This document shows positions 17,434 to 27,032 of a DNA stretch of 64,000 bases, in pieces. The stretch lies in contig JAWLBB010000003.1 of the NCBI GenBank assembly GCA_041395105.1, positions 186,001 through 250,000 on the forward strand, in the 5' to 3' direction. The number at the start of each line of letters is the position of its first letter. The stretch's first letter is position 1. Source of the stretch: Opitutaceae bacterium. GTDB lineage: Bacteria > Verrucomicrobiota > Verrucomicrobiia > Opitutales > Opitutaceae. The notes below the pieces were generated by a model. The model ran no database searches, was not told where the DNA came from, and saw only the letters and a list, made by a program, of their open reading frames with translations. The position numbers and the translations under genes are program-made.

Positions 17434-18912
17434 GTGACCTCGACTTACCATCTGCAAATCCCGGCCCGGTGGATCCTTGGCCGATTATTGCGCCTCGGTG
17501 CGACTGCGGTGATCCTGACGGCCGGGGGATGCCTTTCGGTGGGTCCGGATTTTGAGGCACCCGTGGTGGCCATGCCGGATGCCTGGCAGCAGGAAGTCTC
17601 AAAGGGACTTGAGCCAGGACCCACCAATATCGACCGCTGGTGGGAGCGGTTCAACGACCCGATCCTCACCGGTCTGATCGAACAGGCCCGACAGAACAAT
17701 CCGGATCTGAGGTCGGCTGCCCTGCGGCTTGAGGAAGCGTTGGCCCTGCGGGGAGTGGCGGCGTCGGCCTATTATGGGAGCGTTGCCGCCGACGCCTCGG
17801 CACTGGCGTCGCGGGCAAGTGAGTCGACGACTCCATTGCCGCCCGGGACGGACCCCGAGTACGACTATTACACGATCGGCGCCAATGCCGTCTGGGAAGC
17901 GGACGTCTGGGGTCGGGTTCGTCGCAGCGTGGAATCCGCTTCGGCATCTCTCGACGCGTCTCTTGAGGACTATCGTGACATTCTCGTACTGATCCAGTCG
18001 CGGGTGGCGGGTTCCTACGTGGGGCTGCGCACCACGCAGAAGCAGATCCTTCTGACAGAAAACAACGTCCGTTCGCAGCGTTCGACCTATCAATTGACCA
18101 TCGATCGCTTCAACTCGGGTCTGGCGGCCGACCTGGATGTACGACGGGCCGAGTTGAATCTTGCCATCACTGAGGCCACCCTTCCGGCGCTCTATTCCAG
18201 ACAGGAAGAATTGCTCAATTCGCTTTCCGTGCTGGTCGGAGAGATGCCCGGCGGAATCCGGCAGCAGGTCGGTTCGTCAGCGACAATCCCAATGGCTGAA
18301 GCACCGGTCTTCACGGGGATTCCGGCCGATCTCCTGCGGCAGAGGCCGGATATCCGAAGAGCCGAGCGGCGGGTGGCCGCCCAGAATGCGCAGATCGGCG
18401 TGGCCACTTCGGAATGGTATCCCCGGTTTCTCCTGGTCGGTGACCTTCGCCTTGAGTCGTTCGATTATGACAATCTGTTCGACGGGGCCAGTCAGGCCTA
18501 CGGTTTCGGCCCCCAGATCCGGTGGAACATCTTCAGTGGAGGGCGCATTCGGAATCAGGTCCGGGCGGAGGAGGCCCGCACCCGGCTTGCACTGGTCGCC
18601 TATGAGCGGACCGTCCTGCAGGCGGTGGGAGAGACCGAGACCGCCATGGCCGCTTATGTCCAGGAAAAGGAGCGCCATGCGATCCTGAAACGGGCGGTCG
18701 AAGCGGCCGCGGTTTCGGTCGACCAGACCCAGACCCTCTACAAATCGGGTCTCACCGATTTCCAGAACGTCCTCAACATGGAGCGGGATCTGTTTCAGCA
18801 ACAGAATGCCCAGGCTTCCAGCGAAGGTGAGATAGCCCTCCGCATGATCGACATCTTCCGCGCCGTGGGCGGCGGTTGGCAGGATGCGCCTCAGCCCACC
18901 ATTCAGCCGTGA
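17434..18912 (+). CDS. RND efflux outer-membrane factor lipoprotein (NodT family)
   Basis: The 492-residue protein has a lipoprotein signal ending TAGGC and the NodT/OprM hallmark VGPDFEAP just after the lipobox. The remainder follows the TolC-type duplicated coiled-coil plan (for example RPDIRRAERRVAAQNAQIGVA). It forms the trimeric outer-membrane duct of a tripartite pump. The start is a GTG at 17434. Its TGA overlaps the next gene's GTG (GTGA), so the three pump genes are translationally linked. Confidence 0.93.
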   Translation: MTSTYHLQIPARWILGRLLRLGATAVILTAGGCLSVGPDFEAPVVAMPDAWQQEVSKGLEPGPTNIDRWWERFNDPILTGLIEQARQNNPDLRSAALRLEEALALRGVAASAYYGSVAADASALASRASESTTPLPPGTDPEYDYYTIGANAVWEADVWGRVRRSVESASASLDASLEDYRDILVLIQSRVAGSYVGLRTTQKQILLTENNVRSQRSTYQLTIDRFNSGLAADLDVRRAELNLAITEATLPALYSRQEELLNSLSVLVGEMPGGIRQQVGSSATIPMAEAPVFTGIPADLLRQRPDIRRAERRVAAQNAQIGVATSEWYPRFLLVGDLRLESFDYDNLFDGASQAYGFGPQIRWNIFSGGRIRNQVRAEEARTRLALVAYERTVLQAVGETETAMAAYVQEKERHAILKRAVEAAAVSVDQTQTLYKSGLTDFQNVLNMERDLFQQQNAQASSEGEIALRMIDIFRAVGGGWQDAPQPTIQP

Positions 18913-20078
18913 ACAACCGCTCCAACCCCGGATTTCAGACCGTGAAAAGCATCGCAACCCGACCACTGATCCTCACCACCTGCCTCCTGGGGCTGGCAGG
19001 CTGCAGCCCCAAAAACACCTTCGTGCAACCGCCGCCACCCGAAGTCACGGTCGCTCTGCCGGACCAACGTGACGTCACCGTCTATTCCGAGGTTCCGGGT
19101 CGGGCTGAAGCCAGGGACACGATCGAGATCCGGGCCCGCGTTTCCGGCTACCTGCGTTCGGTTGATTTCGTGGACGGACAGATTGTCAGGGAGGGTGACC
19201 GGTTGTTCCTCATCGAACCGGAACCCTATGAGGCGGCGGTGAAAGCAGGCGAGGCGAATCTCTCTTCGGCCATAGCGGCCCGGGATATTGCCCAGACCAA
19301 TTACGATCGCCGGGTCCAGGCGTTTGAAACCAAGGCGGTTTCCGAGATCGATGTCCTCACGGCCAAGGCAAACCTGGATTCGGCCGAGGCCGCCATGCTG
19401 GGCGCAGAAGCCGACCTCACGCGGGCCCGTATCAATCTTTCCTATACCGAGAACTTTGCCCCGGCCACGGGGCGCATCGGCCGCAGGCTGGTCAGCGAGG
19501 GCAATCTGGTCGGCGGAGGCCAAGCCACCCTTCTGGCCACGCTCGTGGTGCAGGATCCCATCTACGTCTATTTCAATTTGAGTGAGCGGGTGCTCGTCCC
19601 CGCGCTTGAGAAGCTCGCCCTGATCGATCGGACCGACCTGCGGAACGCGCCCCCGGTTGATCTGGAGCTGGCCGACGGCTCGCGTTACGGCGAATCCGGG
19701 CGAATCGATTATGTGGACAACCGGGCGGATGCGGCCACCGGGACCGTGGCCATCCGGGCCGTTTTCCCCAATCCGCACGGTGCGCTCCTGCCCGGACTTT
19801 ATGGCAAGGTGCTCATCCCCGAGACGGTCGAAGACGCCCTCCTTGTACCGGATTTATCAATACAGCGCGACATCGGGGGATCCTATGTCCTGGTCGTCGA
19901 CCATCAAGGCACGGTGGAGGCGCGTTATGTCGAACTGGGCCCGAAGGTTGGATACGACCGCGTCATCAAATCGGGTCTGAACGGGGACGAGAGGGTGGTG
20001 GTCAACGGACTGCAGCGGGCCCGTCCCGGCATAACCGTGTCCGCCACGACCCGGGCACCGGATAGAGTGGAGAACTGA
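18909..20078 (+). CDS. RND efflux periplasmic adaptor (membrane fusion protein)
   Basis: From the GTG overlapping the upstream stop the protein is 389 residues; a GTG at 18942 is an alternative. A lipobox (LLGLAGC) indicates a lipid-anchored adaptor like AcrA/MexA. Domains run lipoyl half (TIEIRARVSGYLRSVDFVDG), alpha-hairpin (about 90-160), second lipoyl half (ATGRIGRRLVSEGNLV) and beta-barrel. It bridges the inner-membrane pump and the outer-membrane duct. Confidence 0.94.
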   Translation: MNNRSNPGFQTVKSIATRPLILTTCLLGLAGCSPKNTFVQPPPPEVTVALPDQRDVTVYSEVPGRAEARDTIEIRARVSGYLRSVDFVDGQIVREGDRLFLIEPEPYEAAVKAGEANLSSAIAARDIAQTNYDRRVQAFETKAVSEIDVLTAKANLDSAEAAMLGAEADLTRARINLSYTENFAPATGRIGRRLVSEGNLVGGGQATLLATLVVQDPIYVYFNLSERVLVPALEKLALIDRTDLRNAPPVDLELADGSRYGESGRIDYVDNRADAATGTVAIRAVFPNPHGALLPGLYGKVLIPETVEDALLVPDLSIQRDIGGSYVLVVDHQGTVEARYVELGPKVGYDRVIKSGLNGDERVVVNGLQRARPGITVSATTRAPDRVEN

Positions 20079-20086
20079 GCCGGACA

Positions 20087-23000
20087 ATGTTCACTCACTT
20101 CTTCATCAAGCGACCCATCTTCGCCGGCGTCATTTCGCTGGTGATTCTACTCGTCGGCGGTTTCTCCATTTTCTCGCTGCCGATCGACCGGTATCCGGAC
20201 ATTGCGCCGCCGACAGTGGTGGTCAATACGGTTTACCCCGGGGCGGACGCGCAGACGGTGGCGCAGACGGTGGCCACCCCGATCGAACAGGAGGTCAACG
20301 GGGTCGAGGGCATGATTTACATGGAAAGCGTCAGCGCGAATGACGGTTCCATGTCCCTTACCGTCACCTTCGAGACCGGAACGGACCTCGATATGGCCAA
20401 TGTGCTCGTCCAGAACCGCGTCTCGGCGGCCACGCCCAAGTTGCCGGAGGAAGCCCGCCGTATGGGGGTGAAGGTCGAGAAGCAGATGTCCAGCGCCAAT
20501 CTCTTCATTGCCTTCTCGAGTCCCGATGGCACGCGGGACGATTTCTTTCTCTCCAACTACCTGAATCAGTCGGTCAAGGACGAGATCGCCCGGGTCAATG
20601 GCGTGGGCAAGGTGTCGGCATTCGGAGTGGGCGAGTTTTCCATCCGCATCTGGCTGGACCCCCAGCGCATGCAGGCGGCTTCGGTCTCAACCGACGAAGT
20701 GATGAACGCCGTCCGGGAACAGAACCAGCAGGTCGCAGCCGGGCAGATCGGCGAACCACCGGTTCCCGCAGGTCAGGCCTACCAGTATGTGATCAACGTC
20801 AAGGGTCGCTTGCAGGATACCGACGAATTCGGACGGATCGTCATTCGCACCGGCGAAGACGGGCAAATGATCCGTCTGCGGGACGTTGCCACTGTCCAAT
20901 TGGGTTCGGACACCTACCTGTTCTCGGCCAGATTCAACGGCCGGCCCTGCGCGGCCCTGTCCGTCTACCAGATACCCGGGGCCAATGCCCTTGCCGTGGC
21001 GGACGGCGTCAAGGCGAAGCTGGCCGAGTTGAGCGAGGCCTTCCCCGCCGGAATCACTTACGACATCGCATTCGACAACACCATCGTGATTGAGGCATCG
21101 CTGGACGAGATGCTGGTCACGTTGATGATCACCCTGGTTCTGGTCGTTCTCACGGTGTTCCTCTTCCTGCAGAATTTCCGGGCGACCTTGATCCCGGCCA
21201 TGACCATTCCTGTCTCGCTCATTGGAACCTTCGCGGTTCTTGCGGCGCTCGGCTTTTCGCTCAATCAGTTCACTCTTTTCGGCCTGATTCTCGTCATCGG
21301 CATCGTGGTCGATGATGCCATCGTCGTGGTGGAGAACTGCACCACCCATCTGGCCAAGGGAGCCAAGGATTCCAAGGAAGCGGCACGGCGCGCCATGAAT
21401 GAAGTGACCGGGCCTGTCATCGCCACGACCCTGGTGCTTCTGGCGGTCTTCGTTCCGACCGCCTTCATGGGTGGCATCACCGGTATCCTCTTTCAACAGT
21501 TTGCCGTGACGATCGCGGTGGCCACCGTCTTCAGTTCCATCAACGCGCTGACTCTCAGTCCGGCTCTTTGCGGCGTGCTTCTGCGTCCCTCGTCGGGCAA
21601 GCCACTTCCTGCCTGGGCCAGGGGATTCAACCGGATGATGGACGCGGGGACGGGAGTTCTCGGTGCGGCCGTCACCACGGTGCTCAAACGTTTTTCCCTT
21701 GGTGTCGTTGTCTTTGTTGCGCTGGTCATCGCGGCCGGCTGGGGGTTCGTGCGGCTTCCGGGCGGGTTTGTCCCGCAGGAGGACGAAGGCTACTGTATCG
21801 TGGCGGTTCAGTTGCCCGACGCTTCATCCCAGGAACGGACCCGTGCCTTTGTTGAGCAGGTCGAAGCGGTTGTGGCGAAGACCGAAGGGGTGCGTTACAA
21901 TCTGGCGATCACCGGGTATTCGCTCCTCGATGGAGCCGTTGTTCCCAACGCGGGGTTCTGCTATGTCATCTTCGAGGATTGGAGCGAACGCGGGGCGAAC
22001 GCCAGCCAGTCAGCCATCATTGCCAATCTGAACAGGGAACTCAGGAAACTACAGGAGGGGCTGTCCTTCGCCTTTGCCTCTCCGTCGCTGCCCGGCTTGG
22101 GCCTGTCCGGCGGTTTTTCCGCGCAACTCCAACAGCGTGGCGGCGGGGATCTCAACAACCTGCAACAGGTGGCCGACGAATTCGTCGTGGACGGCAATGC
22201 CCAGGCGGGATTGACCGGACTCAACACGACCTTCAGCGCACGGGCACCGCAGCTATTCGTCGATATAGACCGGGATCAGGTCCTGGCCAAGAACATCCCC
22301 ATGTCGAGCGTCTTCGGGGCCATGCAGACATTTCTGGGATCGGCCTACATCAATGACGTCACCCTCTTCAACCGAGTCTACAAGGTCAAGGCACAGGCGG
22401 ACCCTCGATTCCGTGGCGAAACCGACCAGATCCTCCAGTACGAACTGAAAAACAGGGCGGGTGACATGGTCCCGCTGGGTGCCGTGGTCAAGGTCGATGA
22501 GATCCTCGGCCCGCAGGTGGTCAAGCGATTCAACCTCTATCCCTCCGCCAAGATCATGGGCAACGCAGCGCCCGGCTACAGTTCGGGTCAGGCCATGGAG
22601 ATCGTCGAGGACATGGGGCGTCAAAAGCTGCCCTCCAGCATGGGGCTGGCCTGGACGGAGCTGTCCTATCAGGAAGCGGCCGCCAGCGGCGGAACCACCG
22701 TGATTTTCCTCATCGCCGTGGTCTTGGTTTACCTGGTGCTGGCCGCTCAGTATGAAAGTTGGAGCATTCCCATCTCGGTCTGCCTGGCCGTGCCAACCGC
22801 CCTGTTGGGTGCGGTTATCGGACTGGTGGCGCGCGGCTACGCCAACGATGTTTACGCCCAGGTCGGCATTGTTCTTTTGATCGGGTTGTCGACCAAGAGC
22901 GCCATTCTCATCTCCGAATTCGCCAAGGCGGAGCGGGAATCCGGAATGTCGACCTTCGAGGCCGCACTGAGCGCGGCAAAGCTTCGTTTTCGGGCGGTCC

Positions 23001-23248
23001 TCATGACCGCGCTCTCCTTCATTCTTGGTGTCATCCCGTTGCTCATCGCTTCCGGTGCGGGCGCGGAGTCCCGCAAGATCATCGGAACGACCGTCTTTGC
23101 CGGCATGATGGTGGCTACCGTAGTCAGCCTGGTGGCGGTGCCCATGCTCTATTATGTGGTGCAGCTTCTGGTGGAGAAGATGTCGGGATCAAGCAAGGCG
23201 ACGAGACCGGTGGCTGAAGAAGACTCCCCGGTGGCGGACAATTCCTGA
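20087..23248 (+). CDS. RND efflux pump inner-membrane transporter (AcrB/HAE1 type)
   Basis: At 1053 residues this is a full-length HAE1 pump. The N-terminus MFTHFFIKRPIFAGVISLV and the motif GIVVDDAIVVVEN (TM4 with the proton-relay Asp pair) are diagnostic. The duplicated 12-helix plan is complete, with a second half from about residue 540 and VLVYLVLAAQYESWSIP in the TM10 region. It uses the proton gradient to export hydrophobic or amphiphilic compounds. It starts 8 nt after the adaptor. Substrate range is unknown. Confidence 0.96.
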   Translation: MFTHFFIKRPIFAGVISLVILLVGGFSIFSLPIDRYPDIAPPTVVVNTVYPGADAQTVAQTVATPIEQEVNGVEGMIYMESVSANDGSMSLTVTFETGTDLDMANVLVQNRVSAATPKLPEEARRMGVKVEKQMSSANLFIAFSSPDGTRDDFFLSNYLNQSVKDEIARVNGVGKVSAFGVGEFSIRIWLDPQRMQAASVSTDEVMNAVREQNQQVAAGQIGEPPVPAGQAYQYVINVKGRLQDTDEFGRIVIRTGEDGQMIRLRDVATVQLGSDTYLFSARFNGRPCAALSVYQIPGANALAVADGVKAKLAELSEAFPAGITYDIAFDNTIVIEASLDEMLVTLMITLVLVVLTVFLFLQNFRATLIPAMTIPVSLIGTFAVLAALGFSLNQFTLFGLILVIGIVVDDAIVVVENCTTHLAKGAKDSKEAARRAMNEVTGPVIATTLVLLAVFVPTAFMGGITGILFQQFAVTIAVATVFSSINALTLSPALCGVLLRPSSGKPLPAWARGFNRMMDAGTGVLGAAVTTVLKRFSLGVVVFVALVIAAGWGFVRLPGGFVPQEDEGYCIVAVQLPDASSQERTRAFVEQVEAVVAKTEGVRYNLAITGYSLLDGAVVPNAGFCYVIFEDWSERGANASQSAIIANLNRELRKLQEGLSFAFASPSLPGLGLSGGFSAQLQQRGGGDLNNLQQVADEFVVDGNAQAGLTGLNTTFSARAPQLFVDIDRDQVLAKNIPMSSVFGAMQTFLGSAYINDVTLFNRVYKVKAQADPRFRGETDQILQYELKNRAGDMVPLGAVVKVDEILGPQVVKRFNLYPSAKIMGNAAPGYSSGQAMEIVEDMGRQKLPSSMGLAWTELSYQEAAASGGTTVIFLIAVVLVYLVLAAQYESWSIPISVCLAVPTALLGAVIGLVARGYANDVYAQVGIVLLIGLSTKSAILISEFAKAERESGMSTFEAALSAAKLRFRAVLMTALSFILGVIPLLIASGAGAESRKIIGTTVFAGMMVATVVSLVAVPMLYYVVQLLVEKMSGSSKATRPVAEEDSPVADNS

Positions 23249-23258
23249 CTCGCCTGAC

Positions 23259-24455
23259 ATGAAGAGACGGTTGGATCTGGTCATCCCCGGGGTTGCCCTC
23301 TGCCTGACGGCCCTTCTGGCCGGCTGCAGTACGGTGCTGCTCGGACCCAACAAGAAGGCTGAAAACGTCCCTGGCCTGCGGGTCAATGCCGAGCAGTTGC
23401 GGGTCCGGATGCGGGTGATGGTCAAGCCCCTGACCGGAGTGATGATCGAGGCTGCAGACACCATCTACGACGCAACGGATGACCCGGAAGTCCGGCGCGC
23501 GGCCGTCCGGATGAAGACCGAGGTGGTGCCCGCCATCCGGGAGACTCTCTACAGGCCGGCACCGGCAATTGCCCTGCTCGATACCTGGGCGCTCAGCTTT
23601 CAGCTGATGGATTACTTCCGGACCGGTCCGGGAGCCGAGGTTTTCGGAGATCTTTCGCCGATCGCTTTCGCCGCTGCTGCGGAGATGAACACGACCATCG
23701 AGGACCTGGTGGAGAACCTGGCCTCCGGTGAGGTTGATCAAAAATCTGTGGGCGTTCTGCGGCAATGGGCGACCGACAACCCGATTACGGTTTCAATCGC
23801 CTCACGGGAATCGGTCACCAACCAGGTCACCGAGATCAGCCTGGCCATCGGTCTTTCCCTGAGCGAGGTGGTGGACAACATGGTGACTTCGGTGGACGAC
23901 CTGAACCGGAAATTGGATACCTTCAGCGATCAACTGCCCAAGCAGGCGCGCTGGGAGGCCGAGCTTTTTACCATGAACTTGGTTGATGCCTATCGTTTCG
24001 AGGAAAGCCTCCAGCGGGTTCCCGCGCTGCTGGACCAATCCGTTGCCACCCTGGAGGTCGTCGAGAGCATTCCGGAGGTGGTCGCATCCGAGCGGGCAAT
24101 TGTCCTCGAGACCGTGCAGGATGAAATGGCGAGGGCATTGACGACGCTCCGGGAAGAGCGGATTGCCGTCATGGATCAACTTTCCCGTGAGCGTGCCCTC
24201 ATCCTGGCCGAGGTGGAAGCTCAGCGGCTCGCCGTGACCATGGATCTCCGCAGGGAGCTGATGGCAATCGAGGCGATGTTCGCCCGCGAGCGCAAGACCG
24301 TCCTTGAGGGAACCGAGGATCTTCGGGAACGTCTGATTGCGGATGCCTTCAACAAGGTGCTGGTGGTCCTGCTGCTGATGGGGATCTACCTGGCCGGTCT
24401 GACCTTTGCCATCCTCAGGTTTGTCGGTCGGCGGAACAAGAACCCGGCGACCTGA
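23259..24455 (+). CDS. Lipoprotein with helical body and C-terminal membrane helix
   Basis: The 398-residue protein has a lipobox (LTALLAGC), a long charged helical region predicted as coiled coil (about 230-350, rich in Glu, Arg and Leu, for example MDQLSRERALILAEVEAQR) and a C-terminal membrane helix (VLVVLLLMGIYLAGLTFAI). No catalytic motif was recognised. It lies 10 nt after the RND pump gene, so it is probably the fourth gene of that operon. A lipid anchor combined with a distal membrane helix could span or tether envelope layers; this is inference. Confidence 0.65.
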   Translation: MKRRLDLVIPGVALCLTALLAGCSTVLLGPNKKAENVPGLRVNAEQLRVRMRVMVKPLTGVMIEAADTIYDATDDPEVRRAAVRMKTEVVPAIRETLYRPAPAIALLDTWALSFQLMDYFRTGPGAEVFGDLSPIAFAAAAEMNTTIEDLVENLASGEVDQKSVGVLRQWATDNPITVSIASRESVTNQVTEISLAIGLSLSEVVDNMVTSVDDLNRKLDTFSDQLPKQARWEAELFTMNLVDAYRFEESLQRVPALLDQSVATLEVVESIPEVVASERAIVLETVQDEMARALTTLREERIAVMDQLSRERALILAEVEAQRLAVTMDLRRELMAIEAMFARERKTVLEGTEDLRERLIADAFNKVLVVLLLMGIYLAGLTFAILRFVGRRNKNPAT

Positions 24456-24608
24456 TAGTCCGAGCAGACCGGGAATCGGATCCAAAGGGACCCGGGAGGC
24501 AACTTGAAGGAACGATTTCCCGGCCTTTGCCCTTGCTGAAGATCCAAGGGCGACATCCCGGGTATCGGATTGTTATCTGCCGATGCTCACGTCATTTTTA
24601 CCAGAACC

Positions 24609-25367
24609 ATGAAATCCAGCCTCACTCGTCCCGCTCCGGCACTCATGGGCCTGCTCCTGGTCCTCAGCGGACCGGCTTCGGGGCAGGTCACCGTTTCCAC
24701 CTCCGAGTACATCTTCGGCAGCGAGATCGAACTGGGTGGGTTCTGGCCGGCACTCTCGACGGAGATTCGCCTCGATTCCAATGATGGCCAGACGGGAACC
24801 GGCGTCGACTTTGAAAATGACCTGGATTATTCCGACCGGAAGGCACTCCCGATGATCCAGGGGTCATGGCGGGCCTCGAAGAGCTGGCTGTTTCAGATCG
24901 ACTACATCAACTTGGACCGCAGCAATTCGAAAATCCTCGAGAAGGAGATCCACTGGCCCCCGGGCGAGGACGGGGAGACCTTCCCGGTGGGTGTCCGGGT
25001 CAATTCATTCCTGAATTTCGAGGCATCGCGGATTTCGGCAGCTTACGTCGTGAGGACGAGCAAGGAATCCGAGCTGGCCGTATCGCTCGGATTTCACCTG
25101 ACACGATTCTCCTCAGGTATTGGCCTGGCGGTTTCGGGCGGCGGCCAGGAGGGCTCCGTGGCGGCGGATGTGGAACTTCCCCTTGTTCCCCTGCCAACGT
25201 TGGGACTCTATTGGGGCATCCGAATGAGCGAGAAGTGGGCCCTGCGCCTGCGGGGTGATTATTTTGCCCTGACCTATGACAATTACTCGGGCAGCCTGAT
25301 CTCGACCCGCGCCGACATCGTTTACGAGTTCGCCGAGCATTGGGGGTTCGGCGCGGGCATGAACTAA
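24609..25367 (+). CDS. Outer-membrane beta-barrel protein
   Basis: A signal peptide (ending PASGQ) is followed by about 230 residues of alternating hydrophobic strands with aromatic girdles (FQIDYINLD, LGLYWGIRMS, LRGDYFALTYDNY). The C-terminal strand ends in GFGAGMN rather than a classical terminal Phe. The pattern fits a small 8- to 10-strand barrel of unknown role. The ATG at 24609 gives a 252-residue precursor. The 212-bp gap after it contains T-rich stretches but no clear hairpin terminator. Confidence 0.6.
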   Translation: MKSSLTRPAPALMGLLLVLSGPASGQVTVSTSEYIFGSEIELGGFWPALSTEIRLDSNDGQTGTGVDFENDLDYSDRKALPMIQGSWRASKSWLFQIDYINLDRSNSKILEKEIHWPPGEDGETFPVGVRVNSFLNFEASRISAAYVVRTSKESELAVSLGFHLTRFSSGIGLAVSGGGQEGSVAADVELPLVPLPTLGLYWGIRMSEKWALRLRGDYFALTYDNYSGSLISTRADIVYEFAEHWGFGAGMN

Positions 25368-25579
25368 CACAATCTATCGCTCAAGGCGAAGAAAGAGAGA
25401 TTCACCGGGAAGGCCGAATACGGCTATTGGGGTCCGTCTCTTTTTGTCCGTTGTCTTTTTTAGTCGGCAGCCGGCCGGCGCGGGGGAGGGGGTCGGAACG
25501 ACGATTTCGATCTTCAATCCGACGTGGTGATTGCGTCAGGTATCGGGGCGGCTCATGATCGGTGGTGAACAGGATCACC

Positions 25580-26674
25580 ATGACTTCCCGCGAACGCATG
25601 CTCACCGCTCTTTCCAACGGGCGTCCGGACCGGCTCCCCTGCCAGGTTCACGGCTGGATGCAGTATTACCTGGACACCTACCTGGGGGGGATGGACTGGT
25701 GGGAGGCCAATGACCGCTTCGGTCTGGATGGGGCCGTTTATGTGTCCCCCACCTATGTCTATGAACCGCATGAAAATTGGCGGATCGAGCACCGAGATCT
25801 CGGTTTGGATCGCGATGGCAATTCATGTTGGGAGGAGACCATCCATACGCCCGACGGCGACCTGCATCATGCCGGCGCAAGCAATCCGATCACCCCCTGG
25901 ACGACCGAGTACCTGATCAAATCGCCCGCAGATTTCTCCATCTGGGAAAAGCACCATCCGGAACCCGGCGGAGTCGATCTATCCGCGGTCAATGCCGCCA
26001 GCGAGCGGATGGGGGATCGCGGCATTATTCGTTCCCATCCCTACAGCCCGGGGCAGGGCAGCCCGTGGCAGAGTTTTTGTACGCTCTACGGAACCGAAGA
26101 AGCCATCCTGCTGGGTATGGATGAACCCGATTTTCTCCATCATGCGCTGGAGTCGATCCTTGAGCGGACGCTGCGGGTGACGCGCCTGTGGGCGGGGACG
26201 CGTGCCGACATGGTCGAGTTGGGTGGCGGGGCCGGATCCAGCACGGTGATCAGCCCCAATTTCTTCAGGGAATTCTGCCTGCCCTACGACCAGAGACAGA
26301 TCAAGGTATTCCATGAGATCGGGGTCAAGGTGGTCTACCATCTCTGCGGCGGCCTGATGGAGATGCTGGATCTGGTGGTGGAGACCGGGGCGGATGGACT
26401 GGAGACGATGACTCCGCCCTCGATGGGCGGAAACTGCGACTTGCGCAAAGCCTCTCAGCAGGTGGGCGACAGACTGTTTTTCATCGGCGGTTTCGACCAG
26501 AATACCGGTTTCGAACACGGAACTCCGGCGGTGGCCCGGCGGCAGGTCAGGGAACTCTTCGAGGCCACCCGGGATCACGCCGGCTATATCTGCTGTCCCT
26601 CCGATCATTTCTTTCACGGTGCCCCCGCGAATCTTCAGGCTTTCGCCGAGGCCTGCGCCGAATGTGTTTACTGA
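25580..26674 (+). CDS. Uroporphyrinogen decarboxylase family protein, paralogue 1
   Basis: The 364-residue protein starts MTSRERMLTALSNGRPDRLP, the N-terminal block shared by URO-D family enzymes, with AGGA in front of the ATG at 25580. A VVYHLCGG segment (about residue 255) matches the His-x-Cys zinc motif of methylcobamide:CoM-type methyltransferases MtaA/MtbA rather than haem-pathway HemE, and a second Cys pair (YICCPSDHFF) lies near the C-terminus. I infer a methyl-transfer or related role, not porphyrin synthesis. A second family member follows at 27033. No corrinoid protein is adjacent. Confidence 0.8.
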   Translation: MTSRERMLTALSNGRPDRLPCQVHGWMQYYLDTYLGGMDWWEANDRFGLDGAVYVSPTYVYEPHENWRIEHRDLGLDRDGNSCWEETIHTPDGDLHHAGASNPITPWTTEYLIKSPADFSIWEKHHPEPGGVDLSAVNAASERMGDRGIIRSHPYSPGQGSPWQSFCTLYGTEEAILLGMDEPDFLHHALESILERTLRVTRLWAGTRADMVELGGGAGSSTVISPNFFREFCLPYDQRQIKVFHEIGVKVVYHLCGGLMEMLDLVVETGADGLETMTPPSMGGNCDLRKASQQVGDRLFFIGGFDQNTGFEHGTPAVARRQVRELFEATRDHAGYICCPSDHFFHGAPANLQAFAEACAECVY

Positions 26675-26711
26675 GTGAAGCGGTGCTTCCCGAAGGTGGA
26701 GGACGGAAGAT

Positions 26712-26960
26712 GAGGATTCTCGCGCAGAGACGCAGAGACGCGGGGTAAAGAGAGAGGCACTATGGGGCGGGTGTTCTGGAGGGTTGTCTCAGGGAGGCAC
26801 AGAGGCAGAAAGAGGATTGTAATCCTGATCAATTCCCTGGGATGAGTCTCACTGCCAAGGTAAAAGAGGTGACGAAGGGCCATGATCGTGAGCTGGATCC
26901 TGAGTCTCAGCTTCTTCATTCTTTTCCTTTGTGCCTCCGTGTCTCTGTGAGGATATCCTT
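26712..26960. repeat. Intergenic repeat-like element between the two URO-D genes
   Basis: This stretch has the tandem word GCAGAGAC (26724-26740), a related GAGGCACAGAGGCAG (26794-26808), and near its other end the inverted-type sequence CCTTTGTGCCTCCGTGTCTC (from 26926). The gap 26675-27032 holds no credible gene; an open frame on the minus strand is low-complexity. Such CAGAGACG/CTCTGTG intergenic palindromic repeats occur in many environmental bacteria, and this may be one; mobility is not shown. Confidence 0.5.
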
Positions 26961-27032
26961 CCGAAAGCATCAACCGGAACCCACATAAACGTCCGCGTAT
27001 TCTCGCGAAAGCCAAACCTCAGACCCCTCATC

